Source of the DNA: Stereum hirsutum FP-91666 SS1
Lineage: Eukaryota > Basidiomycota > Agaricomycetes > Russulales > Stereaceae
NCBI RefSeq assembly: GCF_000264905.1
Contig: NW_006763134.1
Span: forward strand, 97,780 to 153,236
Length of the DNA: 55,457 nucleotides
Direction of reading: 5' to 3'
Shown here in pieces: positions 1 to 9,615 of this stretch (position 1 is its first letter; each line of letters opens with the position of its first letter). A model generated the notes under the pieces. That model saw only the letters and a program-made list of their open reading frames with translations. It had not been told where the DNA came from and made no database searches. Both the position numbers and the translations under genes were made by a program.

Positions 1-1165
1 CAAAACTATCTAATTACATGGTACATTACTACTACACTAACGGGCCTTTGTTTGGTCATGCAGTACTCGAGCTATGTTACCTTCTTCGCAGCCCTTATGC
101 TCTTCAAATTCTACATCTGCATCACAGTCGACGCACGAAGGAGGGTCAATGAGTAGACAGCGATACTTGTGAGAGGTTGCTTCTCCCAGGATATTCAATC
201 ATGTTCACAGTGCGATCAGAAGAGTAGGCTAAAAACTCACGCACATAACGTACAGTTTGACTGTTAGCCCAAACAAGCTCAAACCCCGAGGAAGTGAGAC
301 CTTGGATTGTAACGCATTGTGATTACTCGTCCGTGTTGTGTCGGATTGTGAGTCGTTCCAACACCACATGGGCCTGATCTCGGGATGGAACGTGCTACGA
401 TCGTGCCTTCCTGCTCATATTGAAATGATAATGGATTACAATCGGCTTCCCTTCCGGCGCGGGATTGTAACCCGGCCAACGTCCGGCCACTTTTTCACGA
501 ATTTGCTGATGTATACGTGATCCATCTCAACATCAACTTGTGCTGAATGTAGCTCAGTGCACGGCACCTCAAGAACACATGCAAAGTCAAGATAAAGCAG
601 TCATCGTACCTGTCGAATGCTAATCCCCTCCCGTACGGTCACGTCTACCAACGGTTGTATTACCTTCGCCAAATGATCACAGGCATTCGCGACACCTTGG
701 AGGTTAAATGCATGCTTCTATCACTTCCAATTCTTTGTGACTGATATCTTTGAATTTATCAGGCCACCTCTTCAGAAGCGCATGGTTTATACAGCCAAGG
801 TGACCAAGCGGCGATCCCAACCTATCACGACCGCGGTCATAGAGTCACTCAATCCCCAACTCCAATGTGTGCGTATCAGTTTCTAAGTATAACTTCGATC
901 AGCCCCTCATTTGATATAACAATTCCTCTAGCAGCGCCTACGGGATCTGGATACTTAGGATTTATTGCACCCCAAGGGCCGTCCGTCTATCCGCCACCTC
1001 CGCGTGAGTGTGATTGTGATGCTCTCACCACTATATGTGTTCATTAATCATTTGGCATTGCCTGTACAAGCTTCCATGAATGGTTCGTTCCACGCAGAAC
1101 CTGCACGCAGTATGGCCCAGAATACACATCCTTATTATGCCCAGTCACCCCGTATGTATAACCTC
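1..1165. other. No recognised gene (left flank of Harbinger element)
   Basis: All frames here are short and none gives a family I recognise or a convincing spliced model. It ends at the TAA target duplication of the transposon that follows. On the minus strand, sequence just left of the element could have been the 3' end of the membrane-protein gene now found at 5610-6748. Confidence 0.5.
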
Positions 1166-1168
1166 TAA
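1166..1168. repeat. TAA target-site duplication, left
   Basis: TAA immediately precedes the left terminal repeat; the same three bases follow the right one at 5607-5609. Confidence 0.85.
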
Positions 1169-1194
1169 GGGCCCGTTCGGCAGCGCGATTTGGG
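1169..1194 (+). repeat. Harbinger left terminal inverted repeat
   Basis: This 26-base stretch is the exact reverse complement of 5581-5606. Beyond it the ends stay loosely similar (GTACTTA followed by GGGT). Confidence 0.95.
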
Positions 1195-1584
1195 CGTACT
1201 TAGGGTGTGTTTAGGCAGGTAATTTGACGTGTACTCAATCCGACTAAATGCAACGTACTGTAATACAAAACACGCGTCTGTTCGGCGAGCAGCGATATTA
1301 CGCTGTCCGCGGGTAACCCCGGTGATGTTCAGTGCCACTGTTTCCCTGTAATATATGCTGTTATTTTGTTATGTCTATGGTTTTACATGTAAAGTAGCCT
1401 CAAAATACTTTAATGTGATCAGAAATCAATGCAGGATATCCTCAAAAATAGTATAAATGAATACCTTGAGGTCCGGGGCCATATTTTCTCGAAACAGCCA
1501 GTGGCCCTGCTGGTGCCACAATGTGACTCGTCACAAGCTTGTCACATTCCGCGTCGTTTGAGGAGGGGGGCGTATTGGTATTGA

Positions 1585-1884
1585 GGTTCGATCCTTATGC
1601 GTACAGTTTTGGTGGCAAATGCGACGCGAGGTCTGATCCTGTGCGTACATGACTGGCCTGGATTTGCCTCTTGGTCCGATCCCTTGAGCTGTGCTTGTGC
1701 GTACGGAAAGTTGGCAGGACTGCCTAGGTCTGATCACTATGCGTACAATTTTGTTGTATGTGTTCAGGCTTGGTCGCCAACCTTCACTCTCCAACACTAT
1801 ACGCCACCGCACAGACCATTCTGTGTCAAATTGACGGCGTTTTAAGTGTTCGTCTGGGAGAAGGTCCAATCCCTCGTGAGTACG
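1585..1884 (+). repeat. Subterminal repeat array, GGTCYGATCC...GTAC motif
   Basis: A motif of about 20 bases recurs inside the left end: 1585-1604, 1630-1648, 1673-1704 (expanded), 1727-1746 and 1863-1884. Each copy reads GGT-Y-GATC (or AATC), a few variable bases, then GCGTAC or GAGTAC. Such clusters are usual transposase or Myb-protein binding sites in Harbinger elements. The array also lies just upstream of the Myb-like start codon and could control it. The repeats are seen; the binding role is inferred. Confidence 0.65.
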
Positions 1885-2092
1885 GAAGGCGCCCTTATTT
1901 GGACTACCCGATCCACAAAAGTACAGAAATCCTCCAAAACCTTGAGTACAGAACTACCAGAATTTTGGGTTTTGGGATCGGACTTCGATACCAATACGCC
2001 CCCCTCCTGTCGTTTGCTGCCAGCACATCAACGAGCTCGCTTTCTCGCTTCCACCATTCGACTCTCACACGCTCGCTTCCTTTCCCTTGACC

Positions 2093-3528
2093 ATGGCTCG
2101 GAAGAAGAAGGCTGAGACTGTGGCCTCGCAGTCTGAGACACCGAAACGGAAGCGCTCTCCGGATTGGCCGGCATCAGCAGAAGCCAATCTCTCCCATTAT
2201 CTCTTGGGTGAGCTGCGAAAAGGGAGGTCGTCAGATGGCGGGTTTCAGTCTGCACAGTACACTGCCTGTGGTGCAGAAGTTACCAGACTTGGATGGAAGT
2301 GCTCTGCAAAGCAGGCAAAAGCCAAGTACAGTGATGTAGGTCTTGTTTCCTGTGCCATGGCTATCCGAAGATGTGCTGAATAACCTTCGGATTGCTATAG
2401 CTCAAAACCAGATACAAGATCTTCAAGTTCATTCGCACCAAAGTCTCTGGAATGGGGTGGGATGATGCTCTCAAGAAACCAGTAGCTGAACCCGCTGTCT
2501 GGGATAAACTCATCGCAGTATGTCTCTTCTTCTATATCATCTGCGTCGTTCTCCATCACTCTCCGTCATCCTCAACTGTTTCACGACTGTGTATAGAGCA
2601 ACAAGAAATACAAGCGCTTCCGAAATGCTTCATTTCCACTTTACGACATCTACGCTGAACTAATTGAGGGCTCCACTGCGACTGGTGCTTTTGCACTTTC
2701 ATCGGAGCTTCTCGATGGGGAGGATGTAAATGAGGAGGACCAGGAGGAGGAAGAGGAAGAGGAGGATGGTAGTGGATCGGGTGAGGATGAGGATGATGAG
2801 GAGGATGAAGAGGACATTCCTATTGACCCGGTACGTCCTGCTTGTTTATGCTTTCACCGTTCACCTCTTCTGACTTGATACGTAAAACTGTTCAGGTGCT
2901 CCTTGATGCTGATCGTGCTTTCAATGTGCCAGCACCTGTGCCTGATACTACTGGCATGATTGCTCCTACGGCCGCTGCTCCTCCTATTCCTGTTCCCACT
3001 GCACTTCCTGCTCCCACTGTTCCTTCCACTCCTCTTTCTAAAACAACATCAGTGTCAGCATCAGGTTCCAAGGCAAAGCGCTCTGCTGACCCCACCACTC
3101 CCCATCAACCTCCAAAACGAAAACGCAAGACCATCGCTGACTCATTTGATTCCCTTTCCAACTCTCTCGAGTCGATTATTACAGTTCTTGCATCAGATGC
3201 TCCACCTTCTACTCCCACTCCACACTTCAGTGTAACTCCTGCATCTCTACCACCACCATCCACCCTAGCCTCGTCTAGTGCTCCATCTTTCGATCTCTCT
3301 TCTCCATCCTCAAAGCAGAAGACAGCAGCCTATAAAGCGGCCGTCAAAGCTATGCGGGATGGAGGGTTGGATCCGTCAGCATCCCAGGTTGCAGACTGCC
3401 GTAGACTTTTTAGAGGGACGGTGGAACTCGCTGAGGAGTTTTTGAGCTTTGATCAAACCGATGAACTAGAGAGAGAGGCAGCGCAGGCTTGGTTGATGGA
3501 TGAGATGGCAGCATCGCCAAGTCGCTGA
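2093..3528 (+). CDS. Harbinger Myb/SANT-like DNA-binding protein
   Basis: A second protein of the Harbinger pair, which in this superfamily binds element ends and helps bring the nuclease to DNA. Spliced reading: exon 1 starts at ATG 2093 with a lysine-rich stretch (MARKKKAE) and a helix ending AKAKYSD. After an intron at about 2336-2400 come the diagnostic LKTRYKIF and SGMGWDDALKK...VWDKLI pattern of Myb/SANT-like proteins (Myb_DNA-bind_3 type). A further intron leads to YKRFRNASFPLYD, then a long acidic tract near 2725-2825. The last exon (from about 2896) is proline/alanine/serine-rich with a basic PPKRKRK nuclear-localisation-like cluster. The frame is open throughout and ends at TGA 3526-3528, one base from the convergent transposase. 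Looks functional. Confidence 0.82.
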
Positions 3529-4370
3529 TTAAATTACTTCCCCTCTTCTTCTCCGCTCCTGTAAATAACTGTCCCACATTGCCTTTGCAATATCATCCCG
3601 TCTCTCCTCTGCCCGTTTGCTCTCATCCTCTGAAACTCCTGTTACGGGAATTTCTCCAGCACCGACTCGAGCAACAACTCTCCCTTGACCGTCCACAGTA
3701 TCATCACCCCCTATCTCATCCAATTCCTCCATTGTGCTTGGATCGTGAATACGGATGAAATTGTGAAGGATGCTCAAGGCCAATATCACCTTTGCCTGTG
3801 AAGGCATAGACCCTCGATATCCAGACCGAAACATCTCAAATTGCTTCTTGACAATACCAAATATACGTTCGATTGCATTTCGGAGCTGAGCATGCCGTAG
3901 GTTGAATAGCTCTTCTTTGTTTTGAGGTCGCAGGCTGAGATCAATATACGGTTAAAATGATATGAAGAGGGGATATTTTAATATATAGATTCATTACCTT
4001 TCTTTAGCAGCTAGCCACTCTCGCAAATGATATCGTACGCCACGGTAAGGAACTAAGAGCCAATCGCAAGAAGGAAATCCTGCATCGCCGAGATAGTAGG
4101 AGCCTGGAGGAATGTGAAGACCGGCTGCTCGAGCCTTCTCGAACAATAAACTGTCAGAGATACTTCCCTCCCATCCCGCAAGAACGTAGTAGAACTGCAT
4201 ATCAAATGTACATGCACTCAGTACGTTCTGGGATACCTCTCCACTTCTGTCTCTACACGCCGCACGAGCCCATGAAGGTGGATGAGCGGGAATGTGTGTT
4301 CCGTCAATTGCTGCCTTCGCGTCCTTGAAGAAAGGATAGAACTTCGGATCGGAGAGAACATCCACAGCGT

Positions 4371-5190
4371 ATCAAGGATGTTCTTGGTGTTCAGAAGCAT
4401 GTGTTCCTTGCCTTCCGAGCTGAACTCGTCGTCTATGGTGGCCTTCGCCCTTCGCGTGGTATCAGCAAGGGGGTGGCAAGCGTAAAATTCTGTACCGAAT
4501 CTTACCTTTCACGTTTAAGGCCTCACCCCCCTACCCCCCTCCCCCCCCCTCGAATATTTAAATGATTTTAAAATGATTTATTTAATACTTTTCACACAAC
4601 ATAAAAGATCAAAACGGAGGGTTATTGTGGTATTGACTCATTGCTTTGATGAATGTTGGTGTAACCTAACCTAGGCTAGGGGAGGGGATGACCGACGTCG
4701 ACCGTAGCTTAACCTAGCCTAAAAGTATTCATTATTATCCTTTTTACACTCAAAACATCTTCTATTCACAATTCTACCAGCACTGTGTACAAAGATAATC
4801 ATATATGAGCCCCAAGAACCCTCCAAATGGCTGCAGTGGGACCTCCCGTAATGTCCGGACAGTTTGCGTTTAAGGGCCCTCTGGGCCCCCCTCCCCCCCT
4901 ACATCCGGTTTTTTATTTTATTCCTGCCACCCCCTTGGGTATCAGCATTGACGAGCAAGTGGCGATATTTCTGTATATGGTGGTGACGAACCTGCCAAAT
5001 CATCAGGTTGCAGAGAGGTTCCAGAGAAGTGGAGATACAATATCACGGTATATTCACTATGTTGCATTTCTAGTTTTTTGTCTTCTCATTCTACTCACAC
5101 TAGAACTTTTCAACGTATCCTCAATGCCTTGACATCGGAGTCACTCCACTCCCGTTATCTACGCCTTCCTACTGAACACTCGCCCATTTC
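4371..5190 (+). other. Inverted internal segment of the transposase gene
   Basis: On the plus strand this stretch encodes exactly the middle of the transposase that is absent from the minus strand. It begins with RIKDVLGVQKHVFLAF at about 4371, continues with VAIFLYMVVTNLPNHQVAE (about 4960-5020), contains a normal small intron (about 5047-5106) and ends with YLRLPTEHSPI at about 5188. The minus-strand gene breaks off at WVRELLRG just above and restarts at VDVLSDPKFYPFF just below. Junctions are placed to within about 10 bases by protein continuity; no inverted repeats are obvious at them. Confidence 0.82.
4466..4937. mobile_element. Nested non-autonomous hAT-like element, 472 bp
   Basis: The ends are inverted repeats: CAAGGGGGTGGCA at 4466-4478 and its complement ending at 4937, with imperfect similarity further in (TAAAAT). 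It is flanked by an 8-bp direct duplication GGTATCAG (4458-4465 and 4938-4945). Eight-base duplications and CA...TG ends fit hAT elements. Removing the element with one duplication restores the transposase frame exactly (R-G-I-S-I-D-E-Q). It has no coding capacity; the inside is AT-rich with C-runs near each end. Confidence 0.85.
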
Positions 5191-5580
5191 CAATAAAAAC
5201 CCCTCAATAACTCCCTAACCCAGTCTGCTCCCCGAAACTTGGAAGTATGATAGGGTCGAGCTCGGAATCCATTGTGGGCCTCTGCCAGTGCGAGTGCAAG
5301 AATTGTGACAATACTGGCCGTGAGACCGAGAAGCTGACGACGTCGGTGATGTGGATCAGGAGAAATCCGAAGGCGCTTGAGTAGACGCTCGCGAACAGAG
5401 TTAATGGCCATCGAGAGGGGCACTGTCGAAGCGAACGGAATCGTCAAGTGGCAAGGGCGTGACAACGCGCGTCGACATTGCTTATATAATCATCGCTGTA
5501 ATTGCAGGAGCAATTACGGGACCCTCTATTACCGGAGCGTAATTACATGCGTTGTTTGTACCGACCCGTAAGTACTCCGT

Positions 5581-5606
5581 CCCAAATCGCGCTGCCGAAC
5601 GGGCCC
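5581..5606 (-). repeat. Harbinger right terminal inverted repeat
   Basis: Exact reverse complement of 1169-1194, followed by TAA at 5607-5609. Confidence 0.95.
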
Positions 5607-5609
5607 TAA

Positions 5610-6748
5610 CGGTTTTGTAGCATTGATAGTGAATAGTCCCTGGGACATAACTTCTATGACACGGGCTCCGGATGGCCCATTGAATGCAGAAAGTATCGCA
5701 ATGGTGAGCCAGCTGGACAAAATGAATGACCAGCTCGACACAATCTTCCACGTAGGATCACAGATGCATCTGCTCAGAGAGACATAGATGTTTCCGAAAA
5801 TTCGGGGAGCGTGAACTATGTGCGGCCAACGTGGCCTCTTATTTGAGCAAGAACATGTACGGCAAATACAGAGATACTTACACCAGACAGGAATCATGAG
5901 CTCTACTGCAAATAGGATACGCGAGCCAAACAGCACAGCTTCAGCAACCAGATTTGGAGCCCGTGTCTTTCCAATGATGGTCCCTCCAGCGAGACAGCCC
6001 AGTCCAATTGCCAACAACCTAGTCTTCAATGAGCGCCATTGCGCCACAAGATCCTCCTTGGTACGATCTGTGACGATATACTGTACTATTTCGACCGTAG
6101 GCCAGCGGGGTGTGACCTGTGACAAGGGTGGCACTTAGGCCATGGGTGTAAATAGGCCATCGGCCTCCAAAATTTGTGACCGACTTGCCTTAAAGGGCAG
6201 GTAAGTTGCCATTTTGGGCGAAGCCCGGACGAAAAAATGAATAAATAATGCCTCAGAGGGCCTGTGACCTGTGACAAAATGTGTTTAGGCCATGCCATAT
6301 GCCCGCTGTGACGTGTGACCATGGCCTACGGTCGAAATAGTACAGTAGAATGGTGAGGTTGGATCCTTCGGGGGACGAAATGGGGTTTGGCTGTAGAGGG
6401 CTACAGTTAGAGAAATTCCACGATAGGTCAGCGAGTCTCACGACAAGACGCAGGATAAAACAGACATCGTATCGACCACGTACCTGCACCGAACATGTAA
6501 ATCAGCATCAAGTCAAAGCAAGCCATGCAAATGATTTGAAGCGGCTGCTTTATTACACTACTCTCAACACCTAACTGCATACAGAACAGTATGGGAAGAA
6601 GAGTTGCAGCAAGAAAGCAAAAGAGTATTGATACGAGAGCGGAGAGGTAGAAGCGCCATCGAGCCTCCCAGTCCAAGCGCCACTTTGCGTACAGAGCGCG
6701 CCGCGTGGCACGATCGTGGGCCACTCCTTTGTTCGGAGCACTCAGCAT
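5610..6748 (-). pseudogene. Multi-pass membrane protein gene of unknown function, disrupted by a MITE
   Basis: Exon 1 runs from ATG 6748 to about 6484: a charged KWRLDWEARWRFYL stretch followed by hydrophobic segments (LSALVSILFCFLAATLL; IICMACFDLMLIYMFGA). The intron 6483-6401 uses GTACGT and CTGTAG. Exon 2 starts at 6400 (ALYSQTPFRPPKDP), is interrupted by the TA-flanked element at 6081-6345, and resumes with YIVTDRTKEDLVAQWRSLK and further hydrophobic segments to about 5900 (VELMIPVW). A GTAAGT intron follows; the last exon (about 5775-5610) is uncertain because the frame after the junction is ambiguous. Without the MITE and one TA the frame is open across the site. The family is not recognised; predicted helices suggest an integral membrane protein. 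Confidence 0.55.
6081..6345. mobile_element. TA-flanked MITE 1, 265 bp (Tc1/mariner-like)
   Basis: Perfect 23-bp inverted ends (6081-6103 and 6323-6345, beginning CTGTACTATTTCGACC) flanked by TA at 6079-6080 and 6346-6347. It is non-coding. It contains three copies of the direct repeat TGTGACSTGTGAC (6111-6123, 6263-6275, 6307-6319). The TA target places it with Tc1/mariner-type elements by inference. It lies inside an exon of the minus-strand membrane-protein gene. Confidence 0.88.
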
Positions 6749-6974
6749 AGACACTAAAGAAGAGGTGAGATTGAGCGCAAGCGGCGAGCGAAAGAGCGAA
6801 GAGGGAACAAGACACGCTGCAATTGTTGACTTCAAGCTTGCGGCCACATCGCGGCCACGTTTCCATTGCCAAGTCCGCTGAACGCTCACAAGCGAGCCCA
6901 AACTCCAAATGTGGCAAGCGCGGATCACAGACGGACAGCGGGCCGGCTTCTGCGTTTGCCGACCAAAGGCAGAC

Positions 6975-7103
6975 AGTCTCAGGAAAATCTGGCTCGGACA
7001 TTCTGAAGACCGGTCTCGGATTATCTTAAGATCGGTCTCAGGAAAATCTTAAGAGTTGTCATCTCAAGAATATCTTAAGAACGTCTCGAGATAATCTTAT
7101 GAC
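6975..7103. repeat. Imperfect ~25-bp tandem repeats containing ATCTTAAGA
   Basis: Five degenerate units begin near 6975, 7012, 7034, 7061 and 7083. The shared core is GTCTC...ATCTTAAGA, and TCTTAAGA is itself palindromic. The array ends about 110 bases before the start codon at 7217, so it could be a regulatory array or minisatellite. The rest of 6749-7216 shows nothing else. Confidence 0.6.
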
Positions 7104-7216
7104 TTGGCAACCAAGAATCCGTCAGACAGTTCGTCTTATGAATTTGCTGGAAACGGCGGCTGGCCGTGTAACCCGTTTCAGCATTTCTCGCCGTGCTCTT
7201 GCTCAGTACCATCATC

Positions 7217-8019
7217 ATGGCCAATCTCGCTCGCAGCGCGAAATCCGGGTCCGACTGGTCCTCTTCCGACCTCTCCGCGTATAACATCACTGTCTCCGCT
7301 CAGCCAGCTCATGAGTTCTTTGGTCAACAGCCCAACGCTGATCTCCAAAACCTCGATCAACGCTTCGTCTCCGCTTCACTCGAGGACGACCCATCCACGA
7401 TCTCCCTGATAACACCTTGCGTCTTCTCCAATACTTAGACCTTGCTACCAGGGCTAACGTGGGCCAAGAGTCTGCCATCGACGATCTGGCAAAAGAACTC
7501 CTCCGTGTCCTCGGGTACGAAGAACGAGGAACCCTTCTACGCTCACGCTATATCATCCCTCTCGAAATTTGTGGAGATTCCGGTCGCCAAGCCCAGACAG
7601 GGGTCTGCTTGGTTCATCCCAGCACCACAATCCTTCTCCTCTTGACAGAAGACAAGACTGCTTTCAGCGGCCGCAATCCCGAGCCACAGATCATCGCCGA
7701 AGCCATCGCGGCTTTCCAATACAACAACAACGCTCGAGAATCTGTTAGCCTCCCGCGTATCGACGAGATGGTATTCCCCTGTATCACCATGATCGGGACT
7801 CGCCCTACCTTTTACAAGATCCCTGTCACCACCCAACTCAGCTCTGCCGTTGCCGCCGGGATGTATCCAGAGCAGACTACGCAAGTCGTCAAATGCTTGG
7901 TCCCCTCCAGACGGGCCAGTGAAGGCATGGAGATTCCAATCTATCGCAGGAACGCCTTGCAGTATCTCGTCGCGTTCAGAGATCTTGCTAGACCGCTCTG
8001 GAAGAGGTATTACGTTTAG
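7217..8019 (+). CDS. Uncharacterised mushroom-type protein, possible PD-(D/E)XK-like fold; one frameshift
   Basis: ATG 7217 opens MANLARSAKSGSDWSSSDL, reading to DDPSTIS near 7405. The frame then changes by one base to DNTLRLLQYLDLATR and runs open to TAG 8017-8019 (DLARPLWKRYYV). No intron with proper ends fits the change; one missing base near 7407-7409 explains it, so this is a recent pseudogene or a read error. About 265 residues in all. The middle (YIIPLEICG, QTGVCLVHPSTTILLLLTEDK, IAEAIAAFQYNN) has the beta-strand-rich layout with a C-terminal E-D-K seen in restriction-endonuclease-like folds. That fold is inference, and a catalytic aspartate before the strand appears to be Gly here. 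I know similar proteins only as uncharacterised expanded families in Agaricomycetes. Confidence 0.6.
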
Positions 8020-8280
8020 GTGAGTCTCATTCCGTGCTTTGTATCATCAGTTTCCGGATTAATGGAAGTGTTTGCAGGCGAACGCGGGGTGTGTTCGAGT
8101 GTGGGGTGAATCATCTGTGACCCATGGACTGTATGGCCGTGTTGGATATCTGTGGCACGCTTTGCCTCTACGTTCAGTATCGGGCATGATATATTGAGTA
8201 CAGAAGACAACTTGAAGTACTGAAGGGATAGCAACAACATGGCCAAAACAAGTATCAGAGTAACACAACAGTCAGTTTCA

Positions 8281-9615
8281 GTGCTACCAGCCTACAACCC
8301 ATCGGGTCGCATTATACCCCAACCTCAACAACGACACAGTATCCAATACCGCCGTCGCCACCAAAGGCTCAGAGCGAGGTCGCAATCTCCAACTACGAGA
8401 TATTGGCCAAATATCGCGGCGAACATCTGTCCACCTCTCCCAGGCCTGGGTAGCGGTCACTCGGGCTGCTGGGACCGGATGAAGCATTAGGTCCATCATT
8501 GGGACCAAAAACTCGACGTTTGAAAAATGCTACAGGGCTATGAGCTTCGCATACTTGATGGTGCAAAACGTGTGTGGCTTACGTCGTGGAACATGCATCG
8601 GAAAACGTTGCCGATGGAGAAGATGTCGACCATGAATGGATCGTAAGGAATAGTGTCAGAAAGTTCGGGGACTTCCTGATCTCGACCGGCCCTTCCAACT
8701 ACTAGTCGGGGGGCATCCGGAGGAATATAAGAAGATATTCCATAGTCTACATAGTAGTACTTCACACGACCAGCAGCTGTTCGAGTCAGCCGCGGAGCGA
8801 CGGTGACGGCGTCTGGGAGGATACGTTCACGTATCGGATGATGACCTTGTGGGAAAAGGGGTGAAGAGTCCATCATGAGGTTCTTCCGTGAGCAGTCACT
8901 AGAAAACGCTCAACACAAAACGGAAAAAGAAGAGTAAAACATGTGCCCACCGGTGAGCCACGCCTTGCTCGTGCATGAAGACAAGACCCTGGACGATATA
9001 GCTCACCGTGAGCATCTCCACAGGTTAGAAAAGAACAGGTGCGTACCTCGAGCAACTGCTCACAGAAATCAACAACTTCCCCAACCGTTTCAAAAGGATG
9101 CACGTCTGCGATCGACAAGAAGGGCATGACCATATAAGATATGGTTGGATCCTCGGAGTCCTCAAACAGGTCGAGGACGGGAACGCTGTGGTTGCGTGGG
9201 TCTTGGCGAAGCGATTCTTGGTCTAAAACACAGCGATGCTGGACTCCTGGTCACCTGTCTTGACTCTCTTGATATAGACGAGTTTTCCGTCAGATATACG
9301 GGTGGCATCGATGAGATGAACACGGCTCTGTTGCGGGCGAACATGGTCACTCAAGACAAAGTTCATGCGCGTCTAGGGCGATCAAAGTGAAAAGCAGCGT
9401 ACCGGAGATATCACAGAGTCCTCACACTGTTCGAAACCCTTTCTGGGCGAAATCCAAGAAGGTGACCAGCCAGGCCTTAGCCTTGGACGAAGCATGTAGC
9501 CGCGAGATTGCAAGAAAAGCTGACGGTCCCGCCACGCAATCTCGATATCCGAGAGAGTGCCCATTACCGCATCGATTTCGGCCAAGTCGAGCGAGCCATC
9601 ATCGTCGTTCGACAT
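8281..9615 (-). pseudogene. Protein kinase-like gene, copy A, with a one-base frameshift
   Basis: Spliced minus-strand gene of the mushroom kinase-like family, tandem to copy B. Exon 1 from ATG 9615: EIAWRDRQLFLQSRGYMLRP, PSWISPRK. The next exon holds IDATRISDGKLVYIKRVKTG (VAIK-like lysine), then an in-frame TAG at 9223-9225. One more T in the T-run there would give VFLDQESLRQDPRNHSVPVL, matching copy B. After it: YMVMPFLSIADVHPFETVGE, GLVFMHEQGVAHR|DCSRKN (HRD catalytic loop, intron inside), VKYYYVDYGISSY (DYG in place of DFG), DQEVPELSDTIPYDPFMVD, and a last exon near 8508-8281. A run-length error could mimic the defect. Confidence 0.75.

Larger units (their letters stand above)
3529..5465 (-). 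pseudogene. Harbinger DDE transposase, rearranged by inversion plus insertion
   Basis: DDE nuclease of the Harbinger element. On the minus strand the N-terminal part reads from about 5465 (ATG also at about 5411) to about 5200, ending in WVRELLRG. The catalytic and C-terminal part reads from about 4370 to 3529: SDPKFYPFFKDAKAAIDGTHI (first Asp), LAGWEGSISD, YYLGDAGF (second Asp), YHLREWLAA, then after an intron near 3930-3993 ELFNLRHAQLRNAIERIFG (Glu) and ILALSILHNFIRIHDP. The missing middle (RIKDVLGVQKHVF, then DEQVAIFLYMVV, VAERFQRSGDTISR, LNALTSESL, LRLPTEHSP) is present but on the plus strand at about 4371-5190, split by a hAT-like insert. Apart from the inversion and the insert I see no decay, so both events are probably recent. 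Confidence 0.85.
1169..5606. mobile_element. Complete PIF/Harbinger-type DNA transposon, 4438 bp
   Basis: The two ends are perfect 26-bp inverted repeats (1169-1194 and 5581-5606, beginning GGGCCCGTTCGG), directly flanked by TAA at 1166-1168 and 5607-5609. A three-base TAA/TTA duplication is the hallmark of PIF/Harbinger. Inside are the two genes expected of the superfamily, transcribed towards each other: a Myb/SANT-like DNA-binding protein (plus) and a DDE nuclease (minus), abutting at 3528/3529. The identical ends argue for recent insertion. The transposase gene carries an internal inversion and a nested hAT-like element, so this copy should be non-autonomous now, although its ends and Myb-like gene look intact. 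Confidence 0.93.

Noticed and set aside
1531..1869. 112-codon minus-strand frame
   Set aside because: It lies over the Harbinger subterminal repeats; its openness comes from repeated units, with no protein features.
2960..3235. Leucine/proline-rich frame inside the Myb-like gene
   Set aside because: Shadow of the Pro/Ser-rich last exon in another frame.
4660..4725. Telomere-like TAACCTAACC
   Set aside because: Only two units, inside the hAT-like element and partly palindromic; not a telomere remnant.
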